From Clostridiales bacterium (GTDB lineage: Bacteria; Bacillota; Desulfotomaculia; Desulfotomaculales; VENG01): a stretch of DNA of 64,000 nt. Shown piece after piece: positions 8,365 to 17,136 of this stretch. Each line of letters opens with the position of its first letter. The stretch's first letter is position 1. A program made the translations under genes and the position numbers. Location of the stretch: NCBI GenBank assembly GCA_016278505.1, contig JADQBQ010000043.1, positions 1 to 64,000 of the forward strand, given 5' to 3'. Below the pieces are notes generated by a model. That model was not told the DNA's origin and made no database searches. It saw only the letters and a list, made by a program, of their open reading frames with translations.

Positions 8365-10174
8365 TCAACCTTTAACGCAAGCGTAATTCAACTTTTTTCT
8401 CATCCTGTTTAGTTTGTTTTGTATCGCTTTGGTCAGCTTTACATTGTCCGAATTACTATGAATCAATATGTGGCATGCTTTGCAGACACTGGCTAGATTA
8501 GGCACCCGATTAAGTGATGCAAGAGGCAAATGTTCTTGAATGTGGTGAAATTCAATATTGGTTGCATTGAGTTCTATATTACAGATTCTGCATTTGCTTT
8601 TGTCTCTGTTAAGGGCATAACCCCGGTTGAGAAAGTACTCGAAGTTGTACCTTGGGCTTCCCCGGTTATGGGTGATTTTTTCCATCAAATGATTGCCGAG
8701 TAATTCATCATTTCTTGGAAGTGCTTGCCTTTTACCGGTACGCTTTTGATACCGTTCCCTACCTTCTGGGGTATATGGGGTTTCATCCTGAGTCTTCAGC
8801 TTTGTTTTAGTCCATTTACAAAATCGTAGTGAGGTGACCCCAATTGTTTGATTGTAATATTCGATAGCGGGTATCTTGGAAAGGTACTGGCTATGAACGG
8901 TCATCAGGTTGTTTGTTTGATGTGCCGGAACCCATTTGCCTCCCAGCTTTTTGATTTCCCGATAGGCCAATCGTGAGATATCCCAGGCATATTTCGCAAG
9001 GTCTGAATTAACATAGGTTGCAGCCTGATAGTAATTAATTAAGCCGCGTATGATACCATTGACCCTGTGAATTTGATAAATTGCCAGGTCTAAGTTAGCA
9101 CGTTTCCTAATCCGTTTGACCTGTTTTCGAACTTCAATCATCTTATTCTTCAGTCGGTTAGGGTTGGGTCGAGTTCTGGATTTATGTCCTATCCTGGATA
9201 TCCCTGATGGGACAACCTTGTAGGTAAATCCAAGAAATTCAATGGGCCTTTTTTTAACGCAGGTAATTTTCGTCTTTTCATTCGACAGTGTCAGTTTGAG
9301 TCGCGTCTGAAGGTAATTTTGCAATCGTTTTTTCCATTTTTCTGCGTTGGATTTCGTATCTGTGATAAGAACCCAATCGTCGGCATACCTTACCAAATAG
9401 GCTGGTTTTAGCTTGCTTCGTTTCCTCAATGATTGAATTTTATTACTCTTGGCTGTATATGGATATCGGGTTTTTTTTCTTCCCATGCCTTGGCGATGGA
9501 CCAGTCAAACGCATTAAGGTAGGCGTTGGCCAATAAGGGGGCTTATGCTAAGCTTAGCATAATGCCCCTTGAGGTGTTCCGGAAGTCCTCTCCTTGGTCT
9601 CTCCATTGGGCATTATCATAGGTATTTTAAGCCATCTAGCAATGTAAAGAAGCACCCACGGATTATCAGTGTGCTTAGCAACAGCCTTCATTAGCAACTC
9701 ATGATCTAGATTGTCAAATAGTCCTTTGATGTCAAATTCCACTACCCAGTCTGTCTTCCAGCACCTTTCTCGGGTTTTCTGTATGGCGTCCAATGCAGAT
9801 TTGTTTGGTCTATAGCCATAGGAGTCTTCGCAGAAGATTGGTTCCACCAGGGGCTCGAAGTATAATCGGGCAGTCATTTGGGCTATGCGGTCTTCTACTG
9901 TGGGAATCCCCAATAGTCTTATTCCGCCGTTCTTTTTCGGAATCTCAACACCCAGTACCGGTTTTGGGATATAACTGCCTGATGACATCCGGTTCCAAAG
10001 CTTATATAAGTTGTTTCTCAGATTTTGCTCATACTTCTCAATGGTGGTTCCATCAATTCCTGCTACGCCTTGATTTGCTTTGACCTTGCGAAAGGCTAGG
10101 AGTACTGCTTTTTGTGATATCTCGTACGGTTTCCTTCTGTCCAAAATGTTCCTCCCATTACGAATGGTTGACAT
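8365..10174 (-). pseudogene. Intron-encoded reverse transcriptase/maturase with HNH domain, frame-broken
   Basis: N-terminal half (10174-9554): RT blocks ANQGVAGIDG, YIPKPVLGVEIPKKNG, SYGYRPNKSA, VVEFDIKGLFDN (catalytic Asp) and SGTPQG. The C-terminal half (9486-8365) has the YADDWVL catalytic motif, the maturase region and a C-terminal HNH endonuclease (CRICNIEL...EFHHI...CKACHILIHS). Between them PLLANAYLNAFDW is readable in another frame. A 31-nt inverted repeat interrupts the coding at the PQG/SPLLAN junction, and a second shift falls at a run of eight A. Without these lesions it would be a full-length group II ORF. Confidence 0.85.
9538..9568. repeat. Inverted repeat breaking the RT frame
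   Basis: The perfect 20-nt palindrome TTATGCTAAGCTTAGCATAA (9543-9562) is flanked by GGGGC and (T)GCCCC, giving nearly 15-bp arms with one bulge. It sits exactly where RT coding should pass from PQG to SPLLAN. Confidence 0.8.
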
Positions 10175-10691
10175 TCCCAGAATTCGATGACCCTGCCCCT
10201 TCGCTCCACAACCATTACAGTTGCTTCCTCACTACTACGAGCAGGTCCGCCCCTTATCATGTCATTCGTATTCACTCTTATGCTTCAAACATTTGAGTTT
10301 TCCGTTGGCATCCATGATAAGGTTCTCACGTTCCCTATGAAAGCCTAAATCATGTTCTCGCCGCATTTACGCCGATTGCCGCCTGGTCAGTAAACAGGTT
10401 TTTTCCAGGCTTATCCCTGGGCCCAATACCTGCCCGGTTTTGACAATTCTAAATACCGTATTACGACGCGTCATCCGCGGTTCGCTTTCGCTCGACTCCA
10501 TGATTTACACTTGACTGTTTCGTACAGCCTTTTTCTTCAACGCTCAGCACCACAGATTTTGACTGCAGCACCTTGAAGTAGTTTGACACCCCTTCCTGTA
10601 AAGCGATGCCGAGGGGCCCACCCTCATCTTTCATAGAGCATGACATGAAATTTTAGTGTTGCCACCATCCTTTCATGTCTTCGTGACACAC

Positions 10692-10964
10692 ATATTGCAG
10701 ATACGGATTTTCAGTGATCTGCTCCACTGTTTCACGGTCGCTGTAGCCACACTTTTCTTTTATGATCAAGGCACCAAGTGCCATTCGAACGGGTTTAGCC
10801 TTCTGCCCACGGTTGCTGGGAAAAAGATTAGCATAGCGTTCTTCAATGCTCTGCCAAGGGATAATTTTAGCCAGTTTTACCCAACGATTATCAGCTTTTA
10901 ATTTGCCTTCAAAGGGCAATACAAATTCTTCGAGATATAGTTGATTTTCCATTTTACGGAACAT
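10692..10964 (-). CDS. IS5-type transposase, 5' exon
   Basis: First 91 codons of the split transposase, starting ATG 10964 (MFRKMENQLYLEEF), 6 nt after GGAGG. It contains the DUF772-like block LGALIIKEKCGYSDRETVEQ and ends exactly at the LQY codon where the intron begins. Reading on into the intron gives a short spurious extension and a stop at 10653. Confidence 0.85.
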
Positions 10965-11084
10965 ATTATGCCTCCAGGTGCACGGTTTTTTCAAGTTTTG
11001 CCATGTTTTCCATGCATCTTACTTCGACAAATATGCTCCTAAACCCTTGATTTTATTGGGTTTTTGTTGTGTTCAGCAGGCCCT

Positions 11085-12587
11085 AGATAGATAACACTTT
11101 CAGAGGTCTCCTTTAGACGCGCCATGATACGTGCCAGGCCATAGCGACGTTTACCTTCTCCAAACTTGCCCTCGACCGCATTACGTTCGCTGGCATCTTG
11201 TCGTTCAAGGCGTTTCTGGTCTTTTTGTTTCTCTCTGTCAGCCGGTGGTCTTCCAAGCCTTGGTCCGCTGAGTCGTATATCACGTTCTTCACAGTATCGG
11301 AGATTCCCCCTGTTTCGGTAAATCTTGTCAGCTTGAACGACTTCGGGATAGTACCCGTATCTTTTGCGGTAGCTTTCAACCGATTCTATTAAGGTTTTAC
11401 CCTCATTGAAGGCGTCCCAACTCAGTGTTTCCACGTAGGCGTACAATGCTGATAGCTACTTTAGCACCGAACTCGACATCGGCTGTAGTTTTACCCCTAC
11501 GATGGGACGAACATGCGGTTGACTGAGGCTGACAATACGATCGGCTATCTTATGAGTGCGGTGGGCATACATGTGGAGCTGCTGTTCATAGACTTCACGG
11601 ATGGTGCCCAATGTTTCCTGATGCTTCTGACTCAGGCCATGACCATCGCCGGCCACAGCAAGCAGGCGATCTACGGCACCAAGGTTGCGTCGAACATAGC
11701 GCAGTTGCTTGCCAACGGCTTTGCGGATACCTTTCTTTCTAGGTTTCTTGTTTCGAGCAATGCTGAGAAAGGCTTTACGGGCTATCTGACGGTAGGTGCG
11801 CGGTCTTTTGCCTGGCTTCCCAAGATTCTTGTGTACTATGTCGATAATGTCATCCAACTTCTCTCAGGCATCGTTAAGCAAAGATAAGTCAGTGGGGAAG
11901 CGTATATCTGCCGGGCGCAGGTGGCGTCCAAGATGAGTTTGCCTTGGTTGACCGGATATGTTATGAAGGAAGAAGCTTTTCTTTCCGGGTTATTGGATTC
12001 TTCCGATTTATGGCCATCTGAGGGCGGTTCCGGCTTGTTGTCATCGTCATCCTTTTGCTCTTCCGCTTTCCCGGCTGCCAGGCAGATTTCTTCGTTAATA
12101 TCCTTTAGGGCTTCGGTACCAAAACGCTTACGAAAATGGACCATCAGAGATGGGTCGAATGGTGGCTGGTCCTGGTATTCCTTTAAGCCGATGAAGTATT
12201 GCAGATAGGGATTCTCAGTTATCTGCTCCACTGTTTCACGATCGCTGTAGCCGCATCTTTCTTTTATGATTAAGGCTCCAAGGGCCATTCGTACGGGTTT
12301 CGCCTTCTGCCCGCGGTTGCTGGGAAAAAGATTGGTATAGCGTTCTTCGATGCTTTGCCAAGGGATAATTTTAGCCAGTTTTACCCAGCGGTTATCAGCT
12401 TTCAATTTGCCCTCAAAGGGCAGTACAAATTCTTCGAGATAAAGTTGATTTTCCATTTTACGGAATATATTGTGCCTCCAAATGCACGGTTTTTTCAATT
12501 TTTACAATGTTTTCCATGCATATAATTTCGACAAATATGCTCCTAAATCCTTGATTTTATTGGTTTTTTGTTGTGTTCAGCAGGCCC
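11085..12587 (-). mobile_element. IS5-type insertion sequence, intron-free decayed copy
   Basis: A second copy of the same element directly beside the first. Its outer end has the same terminal sequence (TGTTCAGCAGGCCC at 12574-12587). Its inner end is truncated within the last transposase codons, so the two copies appear to share the terminus at 11070-11084. It lacks the intron. Confidence 0.75.
11100..12456 (-). pseudogene. IS5-type transposase, frameshifted
   Basis: The N-terminal part (12456 to about 11870) is colinear with copy 1 and includes LQYFIGLKEYQD without interruption. The frame then breaks near 11870 (after DATCA) and again near 11450 (VDGYAYVE region). The third piece keeps RNAVEGKFGEGKRR but ends in foreign sequence. 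In place of the copy-1 start ATG there is ATA. It is non-functional. Confidence 0.85.
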
Positions 12588-12683
12588 AAGTTATTCCATC
12601 TTAGTACTGGACCCCCAAAAAAGGACACACGTACCCTGTGGATAACGGTTTTTGTAAATTTTAATCTATAACATTGATATGCA

Positions 12684-13985
12684 TTAAGCACTAGATGGGT
12701 AGGCATAATGCTTGACTTTCATGGCCTCCAAGGTTTTGTCTCTCCCTTCAGGAACGGCTATATCCTGCATGTGTCGTATCATGAGTTTGATTAGCCTGAA
12801 GGTATCCGCCATAATACTGAATATCTCTACTCTGGGAAGGCGTCTGACCGGCAACTTCTTATGCCGCATAACTGAGTCCAGGGAATTTGATTCTATAGCA
12901 AAATTGAGCTCTACCTGTTTGCGAAACTTTTGAAACTCCTTGTGCAGCTTCGAGCCAAGCGGTACCGGGCTGTTGATCAGAGGATTCTCCCAATAGTTCT
13001 GGTGAAAATACTTATTGCAAGTTGGGTTGAAAAGACAGCGTTGGCAGTGCTTTTCATCTCCTATAAACCATATATCCATAGTTTCTTTATCAAACCTATC
13101 CCATATTAGTGGCTTGTCTTGTGGGCAAAGGAATTGTCGGTCCTTATTCATATCCTCTGGCAGCACAGTGTTTTTCTTAACGCCAGTTGTTAAAATCACA
13201 TCGTGCTTGGCCAGGGTTTCAACGTTCACATCATGATCAAAATAACCGAGGTCAGCCACCAGGTATTCAAGCTTAAGGTCTTCTACCTGATCTAGTTTTT
13301 CCAACAGTGGGAGTAGTACCTTTACGTCATGTACATTAGCAGGTAAAGTTATCGAGATCAGCGGTACCGGGCCTAGCTTAGAATGGCTAACGATAGTATG
13401 TTTGCGATAGCCGACAAAGTATTTGTTCATGTTGGTTTTGTTACGCATACTGCCTACAGCGGCGTCCGGGTCAGTGAATGTTTTTGGGCAAGAGCATTTC
13501 TTTTTATCAGCACAATCACAGTGCTTCTTTCCCGGCCGGCCAACATTTGCAAATAGTGGTCTGGAGTCTACAGCAGTAAGGGTAGGATTTAGGAAACCGT
13601 CGAGCTTCAGTGCTTGTGCAACAATTTTGAACAGTATCTGGTAAAAAAGCTCAACTCCAACTTTAGCTCTGAAGTCACTCATGCTATTATGAGAAGGTAT
13701 ACGTTGTGATCCTACGAAATTGCGGTAACTTTGGTTCTGTGGCTTTTTTAAATTACGCTCTAAGTCACGATAAGAGCTGATTTCATTTTTGGTAAAGTAC
13801 AGATAATGAGCTCGGAACATGGTTATTGGATTATGGGGAATGCGTCCGCCCTTCTTGTATAACGGTAAGATGAGATCAGATACAAACGAATCGTCTACAA
13901 ATTCAATATAGTCAATGAGTTCCCTATCAAATCCAAGTGTGTTATAATAACTCATGGGAAAAAGATCCAACTGAAGGTCTGTCAT
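12684..13985 (-). CDS. DDE transposase (IS1182/IS4-like)
   Basis: The start is ATG 13985 behind GAGGTG (433 aa). Likely catalytic residues lie in LTAVDSRPLFA (D), YLVADLGYFDHDV (D) and LNFAIESNSLD (E). A cysteine-rich stretch (CDCADKKKCSC) and a later C..C cluster (HCQRCLFNPTC) suggest zinc binding, as in several IS1182-like enzymes. The frame is intact. Element ends are not obvious: the left end lies in 12588-12683 and the right end in about 13990-14050, where it cuts the tnpB remnant. Confidence 0.8.
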   Translation of the reverse strand: MTDLQLDLFPMSYYNTLGFDRELIDYIEFVDDSFVSDLILPLYKKGGRIPHNPITMFRAHYLYFTKNEISSYRDLERNLKKPQNQSYRNFVGSQRIPSHNSMSDFRAKVGVELFYQILFKIVAQALKLDGFLNPTLTAVDSRPLFANVGRPGKKHCDCADKKKCSCPKTFTDPDAAVGSMRNKTNMNKYFVGYRKHTIVSHSKLGPVPLISITLPANVHDVKVLLPLLEKLDQVEDLKLEYLVADLGYFDHDVNVETLAKHDVILTTGVKKNTVLPEDMNKDRQFLCPQDKPLIWDRFDKETMDIWFIGDEKHCQRCLFNPTCNKYFHQNYWENPLINSPVPLGSKLHKEFQKFRKQVELNFAIESNSLDSVMRHKKLPVRRLPRVEIFSIMADTFRLIKLMIRHMQDIAVPEGRDKTLEAMKVKHYAYPSSA

Positions 13986-14052
13986 AAATGTGCACCTCGC
14001 TTGGTTTTGGTTATTGTTGGGGAATAATAACTCAAAATTCGACAAGCGGCGG

Positions 14053-14545
14053 TGCATTTCCTATTTCCGGTATTGCCCGGGAAGCAAAAAAACCACTGGT
14101 GGGTGAAAAGCTCGACATCGTAGATTGCAAGTCCAGCCTGGCTTACGGTAATAAGAAGCGTAACTATAAGCTGACCAGGTTTGCATATGCCAAGATCGAC
14201 CAGAGTATCGAGAGCCGGGCACGCAAGGAAGGTGTTGTTGTTATCCGGAGAAATGCCGCCTATACCTCGGTCATTGGTAAGATGAAGTATATGCGAGCGC
14301 TGGGAGTGTCAATTCATACCGCAGCGTCACTTGTAATCGGCCGGCGCGGGCTGAGATTTAAGGAGAAGGTGCCTGCACTGTACCGGCAACTTATCCCGGA
14401 GAAGAACCTTAATAGGCACCACTGGAGTCACTGGCGGTTTTTGCACCGGCACTTAAAGCAGTATAAAACACAAAGATTCTACAAGGTACCGTTAACCGGA
14501 ACACCTTTCGATAGTATGAAAGCTTGTAAGTCTGCAGTAGCTTAA
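14053..14545 (+). pseudogene. tnpB: TnpB (IS200/IS605 OrfB) C-terminal fragment
   Basis: The C-terminal part of a TnpB-related RuvC nuclease: REAKKPLVGEKLDIVD (the acidic RuvC-II position), LAYGNKKRNYKLTRFAYAKI, then RNAAYTSVIGKMKYM and TAASLVIGRRGLRFKEK. The N-terminal RuvC-I half is missing because the DDE element at 12684 lies where it should be. No intact start exists, so this is a remnant. Its right end is still recognisable downstream. Confidence 0.8.
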
Positions 14546-14780
14546 CTATTTAAGTTAACTGATATCAAAGTACAAACTCTGGCAGCATATTACCGGTCAA
14601 AGTGCGTGGTCATAACCGGAGGATTGTGAGCGTATCCGGCCGGGTGCAATAATATGTCTGCCTTGCTTACCTTTTGAGGATGGATTCTCTGGCCAGGTCT
14701 GCTCGCGCGGGCTAATACTTTCGGTTCTGCCGTTGGTATATAAGGTCAGGAAACCCGGCTCAAATTGTACAGTTGAACGG

Positions 14781-14832
14781 GGTTTCTAGGGAAACCAAAA
14801 TCTCCCGCCTCTTATAGGCGGGAGTAGTTCAA
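14781..14832 (+). mobile_element. IS200/IS605-type right end with hairpins
   Basis: Two stem-loops, GGTTTC-TAGG-GAAACC (14781-14796) and CTCCCGCCT...AGGCGGGAG (14802-14824), are followed by AGTAGTTCAA. EamA coding sequence resumes at 14833. Subterminal hairpins and a short pentanucleotide boundary are typical of IS200/IS605 ends, and the RNA guide of TnpB is normally made from here. Confidence 0.65.
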
Positions 14833-15000
14833 TTAGGCCCTCCAGTAACCATGGTAATGGCTTGGGCCGCATTTGGTGACAGGCTCCAACTGATGGACGT
14901 AGTCGGCTTGATTATTGTGGCCGTTGGTGTATTATTGACACAGGTAACATCAAGAGGTGCCTCCCGAATGCACAGAGAACATGAAAAAACCACAGTTTAA
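14833..15000 (+). pseudogene. EamA/DMT transporter C-terminal fragment
   Basis: 56 codons reading GPPVTMVMAWAAFGD, LQLMDVVGLIIVAVGVLL, then a hydrophilic tail and stop at 15000. This is the last two membrane segments of a 10-TM drug/metabolite exporter (EamA). The 5' part is absent, replaced by the IS200/IS605 end. DMT proteins include the biotin importer YigM, and the gene abuts a biotin operon, so a biotin-related role is possible but only inferred. Confidence 0.75.
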
Positions 15001-15049
15001 AGATTGATTCTGTACAAGAGGACAATGTGAGCATTGCAGCACCCTTGCA

Positions 15050-15080
15050 TTGTAAACCTCAGACGTTTTGAGGTTTACAA
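15050..15080 (+). promoter_or_regulatory. BirA operator 1
   Basis: TTGTAAACC-N13-GGTTTACAA, the BirA-box arrangement known in Firmicutes. The dyad extends to 14 bp on each side, so it can also form a strong hairpin. Its right half overlaps the -35 element of the promoter at 15074. Confidence 0.85.
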
Positions 15081-15102
15081 TGCCGTTAGAGTCTGGTAGA
15101 AT
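15074..15102 (+). promoter_or_regulatory. SigA promoter of the biotin operon
   Basis: TTTACA (15074-15079), 17-nt spacer, TAGAAT (15097-15102). Position between the two BirA boxes implies repression by biotinoyl-AMP-loaded BirA. Confidence 0.7.
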
Positions 15103-15127
15103 TTTTAAAAGGTTATTTATCTCTTAA

Positions 15128-15158
15128 TTGTAAACCTTTTTGTTTTCATGGTTAACGA
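15128..15158 (+). promoter_or_regulatory. BirA operator 2
   Basis: TTGTAAACC-N13-GGTTAAC, same spacing as operator 1, 78 bp downstream centre-to-centre and between promoter and bioD start. Confidence 0.75.
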
Positions 15159-15198
15159 TCCTCGGAAGAGAAAATAAAACGCAAGGAGGAAATAAAAA

Positions 15199-15963
15199 AT
15201 GCGGGGTTTCTTTATTACCGGTGCCGACACCGGGGTGGGGAAGACGGCCTGTACTGCGGGGCTGGCGGCCAACCTCAAACGAAGAGGGTTTGACGTGGGC
15301 ATTATGAAACCCGTGCAGTCAGGAAGTGAAAAGACCGGTAACGGCCTGGTTTCCGTTGATGCCCTGTATACCATGACAGTGGCGGGAATAAATGATCCCG
15401 TGGAATTGGTGAGCCCTTACCGCCTGGAACCGCCCCTGGCCCCGTCGATGGCAGCCCAAATTTCCGGGGTTAATATTGAAGTACACAAAATTGAACAAGC
15501 CTACCGGGAATTATGCAAGCGGCACCGGTTTATGCTGGTGGAAGGGGCCGGCGGAATCATGGTGCCGGTAACGGGCAGGTTTTTGATGGCCGACCTGGCA
15601 AAGATGCTTAACCTGCCGGTTTTGATTGTGGCCAGGCCCGGCCTGGGGACGGTAAACCATACCCTGCTCACTATAGAGTACGCCAAATCCAGGGGCATTC
15701 AAGTGGCCGGAATTATTATCAACGGGTTCAATGAAAGTGAAGCCGGCCCGGCGGAGAAAACCAACCCGGGTTTAATTGAAGAGTTATCCGGAGTCCCGGT
15801 GGTGGGAATCATTCCTTATGATGCTGATTTAGATGTTGATACATATAAACCGGGCCGGATAACCGAACTGGTGGGGGAAGGAATGAATTGGGAAAAGTTG
15901 TCCCTTCCCGGGCCCGAGGGGGATAACGGTAATGCAATGGATATTAACTGCAAGGGAAATTGA
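15199..15963 (+). CDS. bioD: Dethiobiotin synthase
   Basis: Closes the ureido ring of DAPA with CO2 and ATP to give dethiobiotin. The P-loop GADTGVGKT is at residues 8-16, followed by MKPVQSG and VEGAGGIMVP, both diagnostic of BioD. AAGGAGG precedes ATG 15199. 254 aa, slightly longer than the usual ~230 because of a C-terminal tail that overlaps the next gene by 32 nt. First gene of the BirA-controlled operon. Confidence 0.95.
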   Translation: MRGFFITGADTGVGKTACTAGLAANLKRRGFDVGIMKPVQSGSEKTGNGLVSVDALYTMTVAGINDPVELVSPYRLEPPLAPSMAAQISGVNIEVHKIEQAYRELCKRHRFMLVEGAGGIMVPVTGRFLMADLAKMLNLPVLIVARPGLGTVNHTLLTIEYAKSRGIQVAGIIINGFNESEAGPAEKTNPGLIEELSGVPVVGIIPYDADLDVDTYKPGRITELVGEGMNWEKLSLPGPEGDNGNAMDINCKGN

Positions 15964-16363
15964 AGGCATAATCCCTCACCGTTACCCTTTCCTGCTGGTG
16001 GACGGGATAAGTGAGCTAATACCCGGCAGCCGGGCCATGGGACACAAACGGGTTTCCGCCGGCGAATTTTTCTTGCAGGACGAGCCGGGTGGCAAACAAA
16101 TACTACCCCGGGCACTGGTCCTGGAAGCCATGGCCCAGGTGGGGGCGGTGGCCGTTTTAAGTCATTCTCTGTACCGGGGCAAAAGCACCCTTCTGGCCGG
16201 AATTAACGGAGCTGCTTTTATGAAAGATGTGGCGGCAGGAGATGAAATCCGCCTGGAAGCCGAAGTAACGAAGATTAAAGGGAATATCGGCAAAAGAAAA
16301 TGCCGGGCGCTGGTGAGAGATGTTTTAGTGGCCAAAGCTGATATTTTATTTGCCTTAATTTGA
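15932..16363 (+). CDS. FabZ-like 3-hydroxyacyl-ACP dehydratase
   Basis: Hotdog-fold dehydratase, 143 aa, starting inside bioD (translational coupling). IPHRYPFLLVD carries the catalytic His (H16), and LVLEAMAQVGA carries the Glu (E65). The loop between them differs from standard FabZ: the usual FPG.P..PG stretch reads EPGGKQILPR, so it is a divergent paralogue rather than the housekeeping copy. Its place between bioD and fabG in a BirA operon suggests use in pimeloyl-chain synthesis (inference). Confidence 0.85.
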   Translation: MQWILTAREIEGIIPHRYPFLLVDGISELIPGSRAMGHKRVSAGEFFLQDEPGGKQILPRALVLEAMAQVGAVAVLSHSLYRGKSTLLAGINGAAFMKDVAAGDEIRLEAEVTKIKGNIGKRKCRALVRDVLVAKADILFALI

Positions 16364-16385
16364 GTAAAAGATGGGGTGACCGGTA

Positions 16386-17129
16386 ATGGAAAACCACTCT
16401 AAAGTGGCTCTGGTAACAGGTGGCGCCCGTGGTATAGGAGCTGCTATTGTACATAAGCTGGCCGCCGGCGGGTTTGACGTGCTTATAAATTATAAAAACA
16501 GCAGCCAGGCAGCCAACCAACTGGCACAGGAGGTTATCTCCCGGTATAAGATTAAGGCTTTACCCTGCCGGGCCGATGTTTCCCTTTTCGGTGATGTTGC
16601 GGAAATGATAAGCCGGGTCAAGGAAGAATGGGGACGCATAGATGTGCTGGTAAACAATGCCGGTATTGCCCGGGATGCCCTGCTGGCCAGGATGACCGAA
16701 GATGACTGGGATCAAGTGATAAACACCAACTTAAAAGGCGTCTTCAACTGTACTAAAGCCGTCCTGAAAACAATGCAGAAACAGCGCCGGGGGCGCGTAA
16801 TCAACATAGCTTCGGTGGTGGGACAAAAAGGGCAAATGGGCCAGTCCAATTACGCCGCGGCAAAGGCCGGCGTTATTGCCTTCAGCAAGTCGCTGGCCCT
16901 GGAGCTAGCCCGCTGGGACATAAAGGTTAACGTGGTGGTTCCCTGTTTCACTGAAACCGACATGACCGCCCAATTGCCGGCCGGAACCAGGGAAAAAATA
17001 CTGGCGAATATTCCCTCAGGCCGCCCCGGGAGCCCGCAGGATGTGGCCAACATGGTTTATTTCCTTGCTTCCGAAGAGGCGGGCTACATTTCGGGTCAGG
17101 TCTTCAATGTCGACTGCCGGGTGGTGTAA
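16386..17129 (+). CDS. fabG: FabG-type 3-oxoacyl-ACP reductase
   Basis: Short-chain dehydrogenase, 247 aa. NADPH-binding TGGARGIG (11-18), NNAG (90-93), catalytic S143, Y156 and K160, with N115 completing the tetrad. A GGGGTGA ribosome site precedes the ATG. It reduces 3-oxoacyl-ACP during chain elongation. In this operon it is flanked by a FabZ-like dehydratase and a FabF-like condensing enzyme, giving three of the four elongation activities. An enoyl reductase is not present here. Confidence 0.9.
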   Translation: MENHSKVALVTGGARGIGAAIVHKLAAGGFDVLINYKNSSQAANQLAQEVISRYKIKALPCRADVSLFGDVAEMISRVKEEWGRIDVLVNNAGIARDALLARMTEDDWDQVINTNLKGVFNCTKAVLKTMQKQRRGRVINIASVVGQKGQMGQSNYAAAKAGVIAFSKSLALELARWDIKVNVVVPCFTETDMTAQLPAGTREKILANIPSGRPGSPQDVANMVYFLASEEAGYISGQVFNVDCRVV

Positions 17130-17136
17130 GTAGCAT

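Larger units (their letters stand above)
8221..10691 (-). mobile_element. Group II intron inserted in the IS5-type transposase gene
   Basis: The 5' end (minus strand, 10691) reads GTGTGTCACG, matching the GUGYG consensus. The 3' end is near 8221 (...CTACTCAC). Boundaries come from the adjacent intron-free copy (12100-12220 region), where the same codons run LQY-FIGLKEYQD without a break; there is 1 nt of ambiguity. The intron encodes a reverse transcriptase/maturase and carries a recognisable domain V. The ~0.5 kb upstream of the RT would be domains I-III. Because the RT frame is broken, mobility probably needs a helper copy. Confidence 0.9.
6990..11084 (-). mobile_element. IS5-type insertion sequence carrying a group II intron
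   Basis: Terminal inverted repeats are visible: AGGGCTTGCTGAACA at 6990-7004 and TGTTCAGCAGGCCCT at 11070-11084 (one mismatch in 15). Both ends abut TA. The transposase gene runs on the minus strand and is split by a ~2.47 kb group II intron. Without the intron the element would be about 1.6 kb, a normal IS5 size. Confidence 0.8.

Noticed and set aside
9793-10083. Plus-strand frames within the group II intron and IS copies
   Set aside because: They are antisense to RT and transposase coding with no ribosome sites or motifs.
10461-10646. Minus-strand 61-aa frame in the 5' part of the intron
   Set aside because: It falls in the intron's structured RNA region before the RT start and shows no protein similarity.
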